Notes under the pieces: model-generated
What the model was told of the DNA's origin: nothing
The model's database searches: none
Seen by the model: the letters and a program-made list of their open reading frames with translations, nothing else
Assembly: GCA_020633655.1 (NCBI GenBank)
Contig: JACKDF010000014.1
Coordinates: 1 to 64,000, forward strand
Source: Deferribacteres bacterium
GTDB lineage: Bacteria; Zhuqueibacterota; Zhuqueibacteria; Zhuqueibacterales; Geothermadaptataceae
Direction: 5' to 3'
Length of the DNA: 64,000 nucleotides
Made by a program: the position numbers and the translations under genes
In this document: positions 47,591 through 56,021 of the stretch, piece after piece
How positions within the stretch are numbered: the stretch's first letter is position 1
How the letters are laid out: each line of letters opens with the position of its first letter

Positions 47591-47692
47591 CGCTGAGCTT
47601 GTCGAAGCGGAAGCGGCATTCGGTCATATGAGAACTGGGCCCCCTTCGATAAACTCAGGACATCGCTTCGACAGGCTCAGGGACCAGTTCTC
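47591..47692. repeat. GAGCYTGYCGAA-type repeat, copy C
   Basis: CGCTGAGCTTGTCGAAGCG (47591-47609) and the inverted CGCTTCGACAGGCTCAGGG (47664-47682) form one dyad. GAGAACTGG (47630-47638) / CCAGTTCTC (47684-47692) form an interlocking one. It sits between bshC and bshB1 and could separate or stabilise the transcripts. Confidence 0.75.
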
Positions 47693-47739
47693 TCCAAATC
47701 AAGTTAAACAGTTATACTTCTTGAAAGGAAAAAATACCG

Positions 47740-48489
47740 ATGTTCGGTTCACCTGATTACGATGTGTGTGCGTTCGGAGCGCACCCCGATGATATTGAAA
47801 TCGCTTGCGGTGGTACAATGGCAAAATTAGCCGACAAACACTACAAAGTTGCGATGATCACGTTAACCAAAGGTGAAATGGGCTCACGCGGCTCGCAGGA
47901 TTTACGGGCACAGGAATTCGCTGCTGCAGCGAAAATTCTTGGTGCCAGTTTTTACAAAAGTCTGGAATTACCGGATGGACGAATTTTCAACTCCGATGAA
48001 AATCGATTAAAAATAGTTCAACAGATACGCGAGCTTCGGCCTCGTATCGTTTTTAACCATCATTGGGAAGCCCGCCATCCGGATCATCGTGAGGCGAGTG
48101 AGGTGGTGAAGGACGCGGTTTTTATGGCTGGATTAAATCAACTGGATACCGGTCAGAAACCCTGGCGACCGTACAAGGTTATCTTTTATGCCAACCGATA
48201 TGAGTTTACGCCATCTTTTGTTGTGGACGTGTCTGCCTGGTTTGATAAAAAGATGGCGTCACTTTATGCCTACAGTTCACAATTCCATGATCCTCAGAAA
48301 ACCCGTGCCAGCGAGCCCGAGACAGCGATCAGTCACCCGCTTTTTTTACAAAATATTGAGACAAGGGCGAGACAGTACGGCACTTATCTTGGTGTTGAAT
48401 ACGGCGAGCCGTTTCTCGTGCGTGAGCCTCTCAATATCGAAGACCCAGTCACATTATTTGACGAGCGCAATTGGGTGGCTATTCCCTGA
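47740..48489 (+). CDS. bshB1: Bacillithiol biosynthesis deacetylase BshB1
   Basis: A 249-residue LmbE/PIG-L-family zinc deacetylase that removes acetate from N-acetylglucosaminyl-malate to give the BshC substrate. The zinc-binding GAHPDDIEIACGG is near residue 10 and the second ligand motif is ARHPDHREASEVVKDAVF. TKGEMGSRGS and ELPDGRIF are BshB1-like. AAAGGA lies upstream of the ATG. The neighbour bshC makes the pathway assignment firm. Confidence 0.94.
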   Translation: MFGSPDYDVCAFGAHPDDIEIACGGTMAKLADKHYKVAMITLTKGEMGSRGSQDLRAQEFAAAAKILGASFYKSLELPDGRIFNSDENRLKIVQQIRELRPRIVFNHHWEARHPDHREASEVVKDAVFMAGLNQLDTGQKPWRPYKVIFYANRYEFTPSFVVDVSAWFDKKMASLYAYSSQFHDPQKTRASEPETAISHPLFLQNIETRARQYGTYLGVEYGEPFLVREPLNIEDPVTLFDERNWVAIP

Positions 48490-48523
48490 ATTATGAGCCT
48501 GAAAGTTACGCACTTTTACGGGA

Positions 48524-49312
48524 TTACTTTGCCGGTTTAATCGCCTGAATGCTCGATGAAACCAGGTAATCATGCACGTTGCTGCCCGGCACCCATTCCT
48601 TAATAAATTCTTTGCTCGCCTCGTTGGGGCGAATCTGGATAGCGGTAAATCCAGCGTTCCTGAGCATGGTTTCTAATTCGCCGAGCAAAGGTGCTCCTGC
48701 CATGCAAGCCGAATAAAGTTCCATATTTTCCCGGGCATCTGCCGGGAGTTCCGCTGTTGCAACAATATCCGAAATAGCCAGCCGGCCACCGGGTTTGAGA
48801 ACACGCCATGCTTCGCTGTATACTTGCGGTTTGTCGGGGGAAAGGTTGATCACACAGTTCGACATCACTACATCCATCGAGTTATCGGCTACCGGAAGAT
48901 GCTCGATTTCACCCAGGCGAAAGGTGACATTTCCAATTCCCATTTTTTCTGCATTTTCACGTGATTTGGCAATCATTTCCGGCGTCATGTCGACACCAAT
49001 TGCTTGCCCGCTTTCGCCGACCGATTTTCCTGCTAAAAAGCAATCGAATCCTCCACCGCTGCCGAGATCAACGACTTTTTCTCCCGGCTTCAAGGAGGCA
49101 ATCGCCTGTGGATTGCCACAGCCAAGCCCCATGTTTGCGCCTTCGGGCACTGCATCAACTTCTTCCTGTGAATAACCCAATCCACGGGAAATTTCTTTAA
49201 AATCCGGAACGGTTTGATCGCCACAGCAACAGCTGCGGCCATTTGTTTCTGCTATATCTGCATAATTTTTGCGCACGACATTGAGAATGCGTTGTTTCTT
49301 TTCCTGGGACAT
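48524..49312 (-). CDS. arsM: Arsenite S-adenosylmethionine methyltransferase ArsM
   Basis: A 262-residue ArsM-type methyltransferase that converts trivalent arsenic to methylated forms in the cytoplasm. The SAM motif is VVDLGSGGGFDCFLAG. The three conserved cysteines are C65 (GLGCGNP), C153 (SNCVINL) and C203 (SACMAGA). An N-terminal CCC cluster (C28-C30) may help capture As(III). GGAGTAAAA precedes the ATG. No arsR or other ars gene is adjacent. Low-molecular-weight thiols such as bacillithiol could supply the As(III)-thiol substrate (inference). Confidence 0.92.
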   Translation of the reverse strand: MSQEKKQRILNVVRKNYADIAETNGRSCCCGDQTVPDFKEISRGLGYSQEEVDAVPEGANMGLGCGNPQAIASLKPGEKVVDLGSGGGFDCFLAGKSVGESGQAIGVDMTPEMIAKSRENAEKMGIGNVTFRLGEIEHLPVADNSMDVVMSNCVINLSPDKPQVYSEAWRVLKPGGRLAISDIVATAELPADARENMELYSACMAGAPLLGELETMLRNAGFTAIQIRPNEASKEFIKEWVPGSNVHDYLVSSSIQAIKPAK

Positions 49313-49456
49313 ATTTTTACTCCGTATGTTTGAATTTGATTTTTACTATACGACGTGTAAGATGCAAAAAGACGCATAAAAGGCATTTGTTTGTTTTAAA
49401 AAATTTATCCACTTATTGCACGAATCTACACTCATTTTTTAAATCAATTAAACTTA

Positions 49457-49630
49457 GCCTGCTTTATTCATGCAATGCGCAAAGTACACGATGGGGGCTG
49501 TGTCAAATCATGTAACGCGACATTCATGTCGTTCATTTTTGAGGCTAAGCTTTCGACATAAATGTCGAATTACGGTCAATAAATCATATTTTGACTCAGC
49601 CCCAAAGCGAGGTGTTTATGAATAAAGCTG
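49457..49630. mobile_element. MITE-like nested palindromic element, copy 2
   Basis: Outer arms GCCTGCTTTATTCAT (49457-49471) / ATGAATAAAGC (49618-49628); inner arms GGGGGCTGTGTCAAAT (from 49493) and the complementary TTTGACTCAGCCCC ending near 49603. The core is nearly identical in direct orientation to copy 1 (30609-30718), but the outer arms match copy 1 only when reversed. It lies between arsM and the sigma-54 regulator; the rest of 49313-49755 shows nothing. Confidence 0.8.
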
Positions 49631-49755
49631 TTAGTTGAAAAAGTAGCTACTCGCTATACTGGTGTAATTTGTGGATAATTTCCATTTTGTACAACAGATA
49701 AGAAGGGGAAAACAAGTGTAAAAATCAACAATTCCATGATTAATAAAAGACTACC

Positions 49756-51135
49756 TTAATCAAGGTTGAATTTTCGCAACCTGTAGCGCAATGTTTCGCG
49801 GGAGAGGTGAAGCAGGCGTGCAGCTTTTGCTTTATTGCCGGCAGCCATTTCCATACTTTTTTGCAGGAGCGCTTTTTCCACAGCTTCCAATGAGATTCCC
49901 GATTCCGGTATGCTTACGGACATTGTGCCATTTTCCTGTTGCAAATGAAAGCCTCCATGTTGCTGTTGCCTGCGACCGAGTTGCAGAAATCCCGTTGTTA
50001 TCTCGCCTTGTTGTCCAAGGAGTACCGCCCTTTCGATGGCGTTTTTTAACTCACGCACATTTCCCGGCCAGGGGTAGCTTAACAGCAGTGCCTTCGCGTC
50101 ATTTGAAAAACCGGTTATTTGGCAACCATGCTCATCGTTGAATTTGTTGCGAAAATGGTCTGCTATAAGTAATAAGTCGTTTCCCCGTTCCCGCAATGGC
50201 GGAAGATAAAGAGATAAAACATGCAGGCGAAAATAGAGGTCTTCGCGAAAGTGGCCGTCTTCCACGGCTTTCTCAACATCCCGGTTGGTGGCTGCCATGA
50301 TGCGCATACTCACACGAATATCCTCGGTGCCACCCAGGCGGCGAAAGACTTTTTCTTCCAATGCTTTGACCAGTTTTACCTGCAAACGAACATTCAGATC
50401 GCCAATTTCATCAAGGAAAAAAGTTCCACCATCGGCAAGTTCCAGAAGCCCTTTTTTCATGCGTTGCGCATCGGTGAAAGCGCCTTTTTCATAGCCAAAA
50501 AGCTCAGATTCCAATAAATGATCCGGCAATGCGGCACAGTTTATCTCCACAAAAGGTTGATCCGCGTTGCGGCTGTTCTCATGGATGGCCCGAGCGATGA
50601 GTTCCTTCCCGGTACCGCTTTCGCCACGAATAAAGACTGTGGCCATTTCGCTTTGTGCGATTCGCTCCACCCATTGAAAAACTTTCTGCATGGAAACATC
50701 TTTTCCAATGATGTTGTTAAATGCAGGTTTTTTTGGAGGGGAAATCGGGGTATTGATGAGTTTAAAAACCAGGCGTTTGAACAATCGAAGATCATCCTGC
50801 CGGCGCATGATGTGCTGAAGTCCATGGTCGCGGTAAAAATTGAGCGAATCATCATTAATGGTGTCCGTCAGGACGATGATTTGTTGAGGATTGTCCGCTT
50901 GCACCACGTTTGTGAGGGAACGAACAAATCGGATTTCATCCGCTATTTGCGGCACTAATACGATCGCCAGATTGATATCATTTTGTTTGCAAAAAAGTTC
51001 GCAGTCATCGGCATTATCGAAAGTAACAATTTCAAATCCTTCAATAAAAAGTTCCTGAGCGATGAAATAGGAGTAGGATTTTTCGGGATCGATGACCGCG
51101 ATAGTTTGCTGAGAATTTTGCGTTAAGATATCCAT
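49756..51135 (-). CDS. Sigma-54-dependent activator with degenerate receiver domain
   Basis: A 459-residue NtrC-family activator. Residues about 10-125 fold like a receiver, but the region that should hold the phosphorylated Asp reads INLAIVLVPQIADE with no Asp in the strand. The lysine near RRQDDLRLF is also not in its usual context, so control by phosphorylation is unlikely. The AAA+ domain is intact: Walker A GESGTGKE (171-178), the sigma-54 contact loop GAFTDA (218-223, a GAFTGA variant) and Walker B GTFFLDEI (237-244). A Fis-type helix-turn-helix ends the protein (ARLLHLSRETLRYRLRKF). It starts 61 bases after the Rrf2 gene on the same strand. Confidence 0.9.
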   Translation of the reverse strand: MDILTQNSQQTIAVIDPEKSYSYFIAQELFIEGFEIVTFDNADDCELFCKQNDINLAIVLVPQIADEIRFVRSLTNVVQADNPQQIIVLTDTINDDSLNFYRDHGLQHIMRRQDDLRLFKRLVFKLINTPISPPKKPAFNNIIGKDVSMQKVFQWVERIAQSEMATVFIRGESGTGKELIARAIHENSRNADQPFVEINCAALPDHLLESELFGYEKGAFTDAQRMKKGLLELADGGTFFLDEIGDLNVRLQVKLVKALEEKVFRRLGGTEDIRVSMRIMAATNRDVEKAVEDGHFREDLYFRLHVLSLYLPPLRERGNDLLLIADHFRNKFNDEHGCQITGFSNDAKALLLSYPWPGNVRELKNAIERAVLLGQQGEITTGFLQLGRRQQQHGGFHLQQENGTMSVSIPESGISLEAVEKALLQKSMEMAAGNKAKAARLLHLSRETLRYRLRKFNLD

Positions 51136-51196
51136 AATATGAGGATATCGTCATTTAACGGGAAATTGTGCAGAGAATATAAATAGGAAAGTGGAA

Positions 51197-51670
51197 TCAG
51201 GATTTTGCAGGCGTGCCAAGCTGGTGCAATATGGGAACTTTCTCAAATGGATTCATGGAGGAATTGACAAGGTCTTTCAGTGTCATATTTCGCAGCGCGT
51301 CATCGACGGCATTTTGTACAATTTGCCATAAGGACCGAACCGAGCAATTTGTTCCGAAAACACAGCAATCATGGGAGCCGGAGCGCGTATCGCAGAAATC
51401 CTCGTCATAAAGTCGACCACCTAAGACAGCAAGAACTTCACTTAATTCTATCTGTTCCGCACGACGGGAGAGCATGTAACCGCCGGTATGCCCGCGAGTG
51501 CTGGTGATCAGGTTTGCTAGACGCATGATACGGCATAACTTGGCAACGTTGTGTTGTGTTAAGCCAACTTTATCGCTGATCTCTGGTATCGTTGAACCAT
51601 CGCTTTTTTTATCGGAGGCGATTTGCAATAAAATCCGCAAACCGTTTTCTTCCTGTGCTGTTATTTTCAT
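51197..51670 (-). CDS. Rrf2-family Fe-S-sensing transcriptional regulator
   Basis: A 157-residue Rrf2/IscR-type repressor. The winged helix covers residues about 8-70 (IPEISDKVGLTQHNVAKLCRIMRLANLI, TGGYMLSR). A cysteine cluster C93, C102, C103 and C109 (DFCDTRSGSHDCCVFGTNC) is placed as in IscR/SufR and should ligate an Fe-S cluster that reports cellular Fe-S supply. It lies at the distal end of the suf gene set, separated from the bacilliredoxin gene by a MITE. The probable target is the palindrome upstream of sufB. Confidence 0.9.
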   Translation of the reverse strand: MKITAQEENGLRILLQIASDKKSDGSTIPEISDKVGLTQHNVAKLCRIMRLANLITSTRGHTGGYMLSRRAEQIELSEVLAVLGGRLYDEDFCDTRSGSHDCCVFGTNCSVRSLWQIVQNAVDDALRNMTLKDLVNSSMNPFEKVPILHQLGTPAKS

Positions 51671-51695
51671 GATTTCAAAAGTTAACTAGTACACC

Positions 51696-51837
51696 TTCAT
51701 GGGGGCTGAGTCAAAACACATTATTTTTGGTCCAAATATCTATTTTTATAGAGCGAAAGAGTCCTCGCTAAGCGTAACGCAGGTGCGACTCGGCGAGACG
51801 CCTTCGTTCTATTTATGTTTTGACACAGCCCCATGAA
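51696..51837. mobile_element. MITE-like element with shared termini and a different core
   Basis: Terminal arms TTCATGGGGGCTGAGTCAAA (from 51696) / TTTTGACACAGCCCCATGAA (to 51837). These termini match the inner arms of the elements at 30609 and 49493, but the core (containing ATAGAGCGAA...TTCGTTCTAT) is unrelated. No ORF. It lies between the bacilliredoxin and Rrf2 genes. Confidence 0.78.
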
Positions 51838-51857
51838 CGGGCGTGATTCAACCGTTA

Positions 51858-52391
51858 TTATCCCTGGTACTTTGGCAATTTACTACCGCATGTTTTTGCG
51901 TAATTGACCTGTGATAAATGTTCTGCAGGAACAGAGGGGCCTTCACCTGAACAATGGGCGTCGAAAAGCATCGTCATGTATTCTGCTATTTCTTCAGGGG
52001 CTCGTCTTTCAATTTCATGACGGTGCACCATAAAAACCAGTTCGCCATTTTTAAATAGCGCAACACTGGGCGAGGATGGTGGTTGCCCCATCAGGTAGTG
52101 TTCGCGGACACGGGCTACAGCAGCTTTGTCCTGCCCTGCAAATACCGTGGTCAGACGATTTGGAATGCGTTTGTTCTGCAGCGCTTGCGAAATACCCGGA
52201 CGGGCGCTTCCAGCGGCGCAGCCACAGACGGAGTTTATAAATACCAGAACCGATTCATCGCCATTGGTTTTGATGGCGCGATCAACGTCTTCCGGTGTGA
52301 ATAATTCATCAAAACCAACTGCTGTTAATTCATCACGCATAAACTGTACTGCAGAAGGTTCGTAAAGTGGTCTGTTTGAAAAAATATCCAT
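51858..52391 (-). CDS. Bacilliredoxin (BrxA/BrxB family, DUF1094)
   Basis: A 177-residue thioredoxin-fold protein of the YphP/YqiW family. It removes bacillithiol from oxidised protein cysteines using a CGC active site. C56 and C58 are in FINSVCGCAAGSARPG. The N-terminus MDIFSNRPLYEPSAVQFMRDEL with TAVGFDELFTPEDVD matches bacilliredoxins and fixes the ATG at 52391 rather than 52433. It is encoded in line with the suf genes and about 4 kb from bshC/bshB1, so the bacillithiol system has both synthesis and user proteins here. Confidence 0.92.
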   Translation of the reverse strand: MDIFSNRPLYEPSAVQFMRDELTAVGFDELFTPEDVDRAIKTNGDESVLVFINSVCGCAAGSARPGISQALQNKRIPNRLTTVFAGQDKAAVARVREHYLMGQPPSSPSVALFKNGELVFMVHRHEIERRAPEEIAEYMTMLFDAHCSGEGPSVPAEHLSQVNYAKTCGSKLPKYQG

Positions 52392-52506
52392 GGAGTGTGT
52401 CCTGTATTTTAAGTGATTTTGCTTTGTTTTCAATTTGTGATTACAAGTTCAGTATTCATTTGGGAAAGAGCTCCGGAATATTGAACTTCAAACCGCAATT
52501 TTAAAA

Positions 52507-52830
52507 CTACATGAAACCGAGCTCCAGTTTTGCTGCTTCGGTCATCATTTCCATATTCCATTGCGGCTCCCAAACCAGTTCGACGTGGGTAAATTTTACC
52601 CAATCGATCATATTGACGCGTGTGGCAACTTCTCCAGGCATGGTTCCGGCAACGGGACAGGCTGGCGAAGTGAGTGTCATTTCGATGAATACCTCATCGT
52701 CATCGTTGATGCTGACATCGTAAACAAGTCCAAGATCGTAAATATTTACCGGAATTTCGGGATCGAAGCAGGTGCGCAATGCATCGACGACATATTGTTT
52801 TTTCGTTGTATAGCTCAGTGTTTCACTCAT
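52507..52830 (-). CDS. sufT: DUF59/MIP18 metal-sulfur cluster assembly factor (SufT-like)
   Basis: A 107-residue DUF59 protein that helps deliver or mature Fe-S clusters. The fold signature is FDPEIPVNIYDLGLVYDVSI followed by MTLTSPACPVAGTMPGEV, which holds the conserved reactive Cys, and VELVWEPQWNMEMM. It lacks the long N-terminal extension of some SufT proteins. It follows sufU by 108 bases on the same strand, as often in SUF operons. Confidence 0.92.
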   Translation of the reverse strand: MSETLSYTTKKQYVVDALRTCFDPEIPVNIYDLGLVYDVSINDDDEVFIEMTLTSPACPVAGTMPGEVATRVNMIDWVKFTHVELVWEPQWNMEMMTEAAKLELGFM

Positions 52831-52938
52831 TTTTTTGCCTTACGTTTTCAGACTTTTGGACTGAAGTTTTTTCGGTTATTGGGATACATTGGTTTTCAAT
52901 TTTTGTCGACCGAACTGACCACAGTGCAATTTTCTGTT

Positions 52939-53394
52939 TTATTCTGTGGATGCCACCTCGTTTTTGTTTTCCAGTGCCTGGAGCATCGTGTGCCAGGATA
53001 GACTTGCACATTTTACCCGCATTGGAAATTCCCGCACACCGGCAAATACAGCCAACTGACCAAATGCATCAAAGTCAACCACTTCACCCATATCCGAAGT
53101 GACGAGATGCTGGTAACGGTTGAACCATTCCTTTGCTTCGGCAATGGTTTTGCCTTTTAGCACGGTTGTCATCACGGAGCTGGCAGCTTTCGAGATCGCA
53201 CATCCATGACCCTGAAAGCTGATATTGGTAATGACATCACCTTCGACATTGAGAAAAACTTCGACCTGATCGCCACAGAGTGGATTGTGTCCCTCAGCGG
53301 AATGTGTCGGATTTTCCATGTGAAAGTAATTTTTCGGATTCTTATTGTGATCGAGAATGACTTCCTGATACAATTCACGTAGTTCATCAATCAT
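52939..53394 (-). CDS. sufU: SufU iron-sulfur cluster scaffold/sulfur-transfer protein
   Basis: A 151-residue IscU-like protein of the SufU type, a zinc-dependent sulfurtransferase that takes persulfide from SufS. Cys40 (HNPLCGDQ), D42, Cys65 (GHGCAISKAASS) and Cys129 (RVKCASLSW) are the metal and sulfur ligands. The extra stretch between the second and third cysteines typical of SufU is present. The start overlaps the sufS stop by four bases (ATGA). Confidence 0.94.
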   Translation of the reverse strand: MIDELRELYQEVILDHNKNPKNYFHMENPTHSAEGHNPLCGDQVEVFLNVEGDVITNISFQGHGCAISKAASSVMTTVLKGKTIAEAKEWFNRYQHLVTSDMGEVVDFDAFGQLAVFAGVREFPMRVKCASLSWHTMLQALENKNEVASTE

Positions 53395-54626
53395 GCGAAA
53401 AACTCTATTACTTTATGCAAAGCATTAATTAATTGATCAATTTCTTCTTTCGTATTGTAAAATGCAAAAGAAGCCCGGGTTGTAGCTGGTACTTTGAATC
53501 GCTGCATTACCGGCTGGGTGCAGTGATGGCCTGTGCGTACGGCTATGCCTTCGCGATCGAGAATGGTACCGATATCGTGCGGATGCACATTTTCTATTAC
53601 AAAGGAAATAGCGCCGGCCCGATGTTTTGCATTGCCGATGAAACGTAATCCGTCAATTTCCTGCAGGCGATTCCGTGCATACCACATCAACTCATTTTCC
53701 CAGGCAGAAATTTTGTCGTACCCTATTTTCTGGACATAATTCAATGCGACACCAAGTCCGATGACATCGGCGATGTTGGGCGTTCCAGCTTCAAACTTAT
53801 AGGGTAACTCATTGAATTTCGTTTTTTCAAAAGTCACATTTAAAATCATATCACCACCACCCTGATAGGGCGGCAGTTTTTCTAACCAGGCTTTTTTGCC
53901 GTAAAGCACACCAACACCTGTCGGACCATAAACTTTATGACCAGAGAAGACAAAAAAGTCGCAATCCAAGTCCTGCACATCAATTTTGGTGTGAGGAACG
54001 GCCTGCGCACCATCCACGAGTACGGGCACGCCTTTTTTGTGTGCCAGATCGATTATTTCCCGCAATGGATTAACGGTGCCAAGAGAATTCGATGTGTGCA
54101 CAATACTCACAAGTTTTGTGCGCTCGTTCAGTAATCCCTCAAAAGCTTCGAATATTATCTCGCCATCGTCATTTATTGGTATAACACGCAATTTCGCGCC
54201 CCGATCCTCGCACATGATCTGCCACGGAACGATATTGGAGTGGTGTTCCATGGCGGAGATGATGATTTCGTCCCCTTCCCTTATAAGGCCACGGCCAATG
54301 GAACTGGCGAGCAAATTGATACCATCCGTTGTTCCTTTTGTGAAAATAACTTCCTGCACGGAATTGGCGTTGAGAAAGTCTTGTACGATCTCGCGTGTTT
54401 CTTCATAGGCTTCCGAAGCTAACTGGCTCAGCCGGTGAACTCCGCGATGCACATTGGAATTGTATTTTAAGTAATATTCCTGAATGGCATCAATGACGAT
54501 TTTCGGTGTTTGACTCGTGGCTGCGTTATCCAGATAAACCAGTGGTTTGCCATGGACTTTCTGCTGAAGAATGGGAAAATCCTTACGAAATTTTTCGATG
54601 TCGATCTGTTGCAATGTTGAATTCAT
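53391..54626 (-). CDS. sufS: Cysteine desulfurase SufS
   Basis: A 411-residue group II cysteine desulfurase that provides sulfur for Fe-S assembly from cysteine. The PLP lysine is K231 in FSGHKVYGPTG and the persulfide-forming cysteine is C369 in RTGHHCTQPVM. The N-terminal YLDNAATSQTP and SAMEHHSNIVPW are canonical. It is placed between sufD and sufU, overlapping sufU, so desulfurase and acceptor are made together. Confidence 0.96.
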   Translation of the reverse strand: MNSTLQQIDIEKFRKDFPILQQKVHGKPLVYLDNAATSQTPKIVIDAIQEYYLKYNSNVHRGVHRLSQLASEAYEETREIVQDFLNANSVQEVIFTKGTTDGINLLASSIGRGLIREGDEIIISAMEHHSNIVPWQIMCEDRGAKLRVIPINDDGEIIFEAFEGLLNERTKLVSIVHTSNSLGTVNPLREIIDLAHKKGVPVLVDGAQAVPHTKIDVQDLDCDFFVFSGHKVYGPTGVGVLYGKKAWLEKLPPYQGGGDMILNVTFEKTKFNELPYKFEAGTPNIADVIGLGVALNYVQKIGYDKISAWENELMWYARNRLQEIDGLRFIGNAKHRAGAISFVIENVHPHDIGTILDREGIAVRTGHHCTQPVMQRFKVPATTRASFAFYNTKEEIDQLINALHKVIEFFA

Positions 54627-54692
54627 GTCCGGCTCTTTTGGTTACAATTTACACATGGCATGTTTTGGCTTAACTGAATTGAGAAATAGACT

Positions 54693-56021
54693 TTATTCAC
54701 TGAACCGCTTGATAATTTCATCTTCCAACTTCTCGCGAACGCTTTCAATCTTGATCCGTTCGAAAATGTCGTTGGCAAAAGCGATATGCAACATGGCACG
54801 CGCCATTTCCTCACCTATTCCACGTGATCGCAGATAAAAAAGATGCTCTTCCTGAATTTCACCAATCGTAGCCCCATGGCTGCAGAGTACGTCATCGGCG
54901 AAAATTTCCAGCTCCGGTTTTGCATCAACCGTTGCATCTTTGCTGATCAGTATGGCCTGGTTTTGCTGAAATGCATTGGTCTTCTGCGCATCGGGACGGA
55001 CAAGGACAGCACCGTTGAATACGCCATGGGATTGATCATCCATGAAACCCTTAAACAGCTCATCACTGTTGCAGTGGGGAACAGCGTGATCAATAAAAGT
55101 ATGATTGTCGAGCAATTGTGTGCCGTTGGCATAGTAAAAACCGAGAAGCTGTGCACCGGCGTTTTCTCCGGTGAATTCGATATTGGTATCGTTCCGGGAA
55201 ATGCTACCGCCGAGATCGACCCCCGTAAAACTGAAGTGCGCATCGCGGTCGACTTTTGCCTGTAGTGAGGAAAATTGAAATGCCGATTTACTTTCATCCT
55301 GGATGCGAACTAAATCCAGTTTTGCATTGGCTCCCACGATTATTTCTGCTGCAAAGTTATTAAAATAAATTTGTTCCTGATCACCGACGAAATGGCGGCT
55401 TTCAACCAATTGCAGCTCACTGCTTTCTGCCAGTACAATTAAATTTCGAGGATGGCTGTGGAACGGGACACTATCGCTGCTGGAGATGAAGAGCAAATGC
55501 AGTGGTTGTGCAGCAATTGTGTTGCGTGGCACAAAAATAAAAGCGCCATCCCTGGCGAAAGCTGTATTCAAGGCCGCAAACGGTTGATCAGAAAAAATCA
55601 AATGTTGTGCTAAATATTTTTCGACAACCTCTTTGTTCTCTTTGTGGGCTGCTTCGAGGCTTTTTGCAACAACACCATTGTTTTCATCTAAGGAAGAAAG
55701 CTCGGCAGAGAAAATGCCATTAACAAACACGAGTCGACTTTTCTGCATGCCATCGAAGAGAAAAGGTTCGATCTGGCTCTTGTCGACTTTGCTGCTGGCG
55801 GCCAGCGAGAATTCCTTTTTTAGGAAAGACGAAATGTTGGTGTATTTCCATTTTTCATCGCGTGTTGTGGGAAAACCAAGTTCGGCAAATGTGGAAATCG
55901 CTTTTATACGTTCCTTATGAAATTGCGTCGTTGATTGCCCATTCAGTTGGGTTTCAAAGCTCTGAAAATCCCGAATGAAGGCATCGCACAGCGCGAGATT
56001 TTTATTCTTTTCCTGATTCAT
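54693..56021 (-). CDS. sufD: SufD Fe-S assembly scaffold subunit
   Basis: A 442-residue SufD, part of the SufBCD scaffold complex that builds clusters. The N-terminal helical part contains FPTTRDEKWKYTNIS. The beta-helix core ends with DDVLCSHGATIGEI, which includes the conserved histidine region, and the C-terminal helix is YLRSRGIGEEMARAMLHIAFA. The start codon shares one base with the sufC stop (TAATG), giving translational coupling. Confidence 0.95.
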   Translation of the reverse strand: MNQEKNKNLALCDAFIRDFQSFETQLNGQSTTQFHKERIKAISTFAELGFPTTRDEKWKYTNISSFLKKEFSLAASSKVDKSQIEPFLFDGMQKSRLVFVNGIFSAELSSLDENNGVVAKSLEAAHKENKEVVEKYLAQHLIFSDQPFAALNTAFARDGAFIFVPRNTIAAQPLHLLFISSSDSVPFHSHPRNLIVLAESSELQLVESRHFVGDQEQIYFNNFAAEIIVGANAKLDLVRIQDESKSAFQFSSLQAKVDRDAHFSFTGVDLGGSISRNDTNIEFTGENAGAQLLGFYYANGTQLLDNHTFIDHAVPHCNSDELFKGFMDDQSHGVFNGAVLVRPDAQKTNAFQQNQAILISKDATVDAKPELEIFADDVLCSHGATIGEIQEEHLFYLRSRGIGEEMARAMLHIAFANDIFERIKIESVREKLEDEIIKRFSE

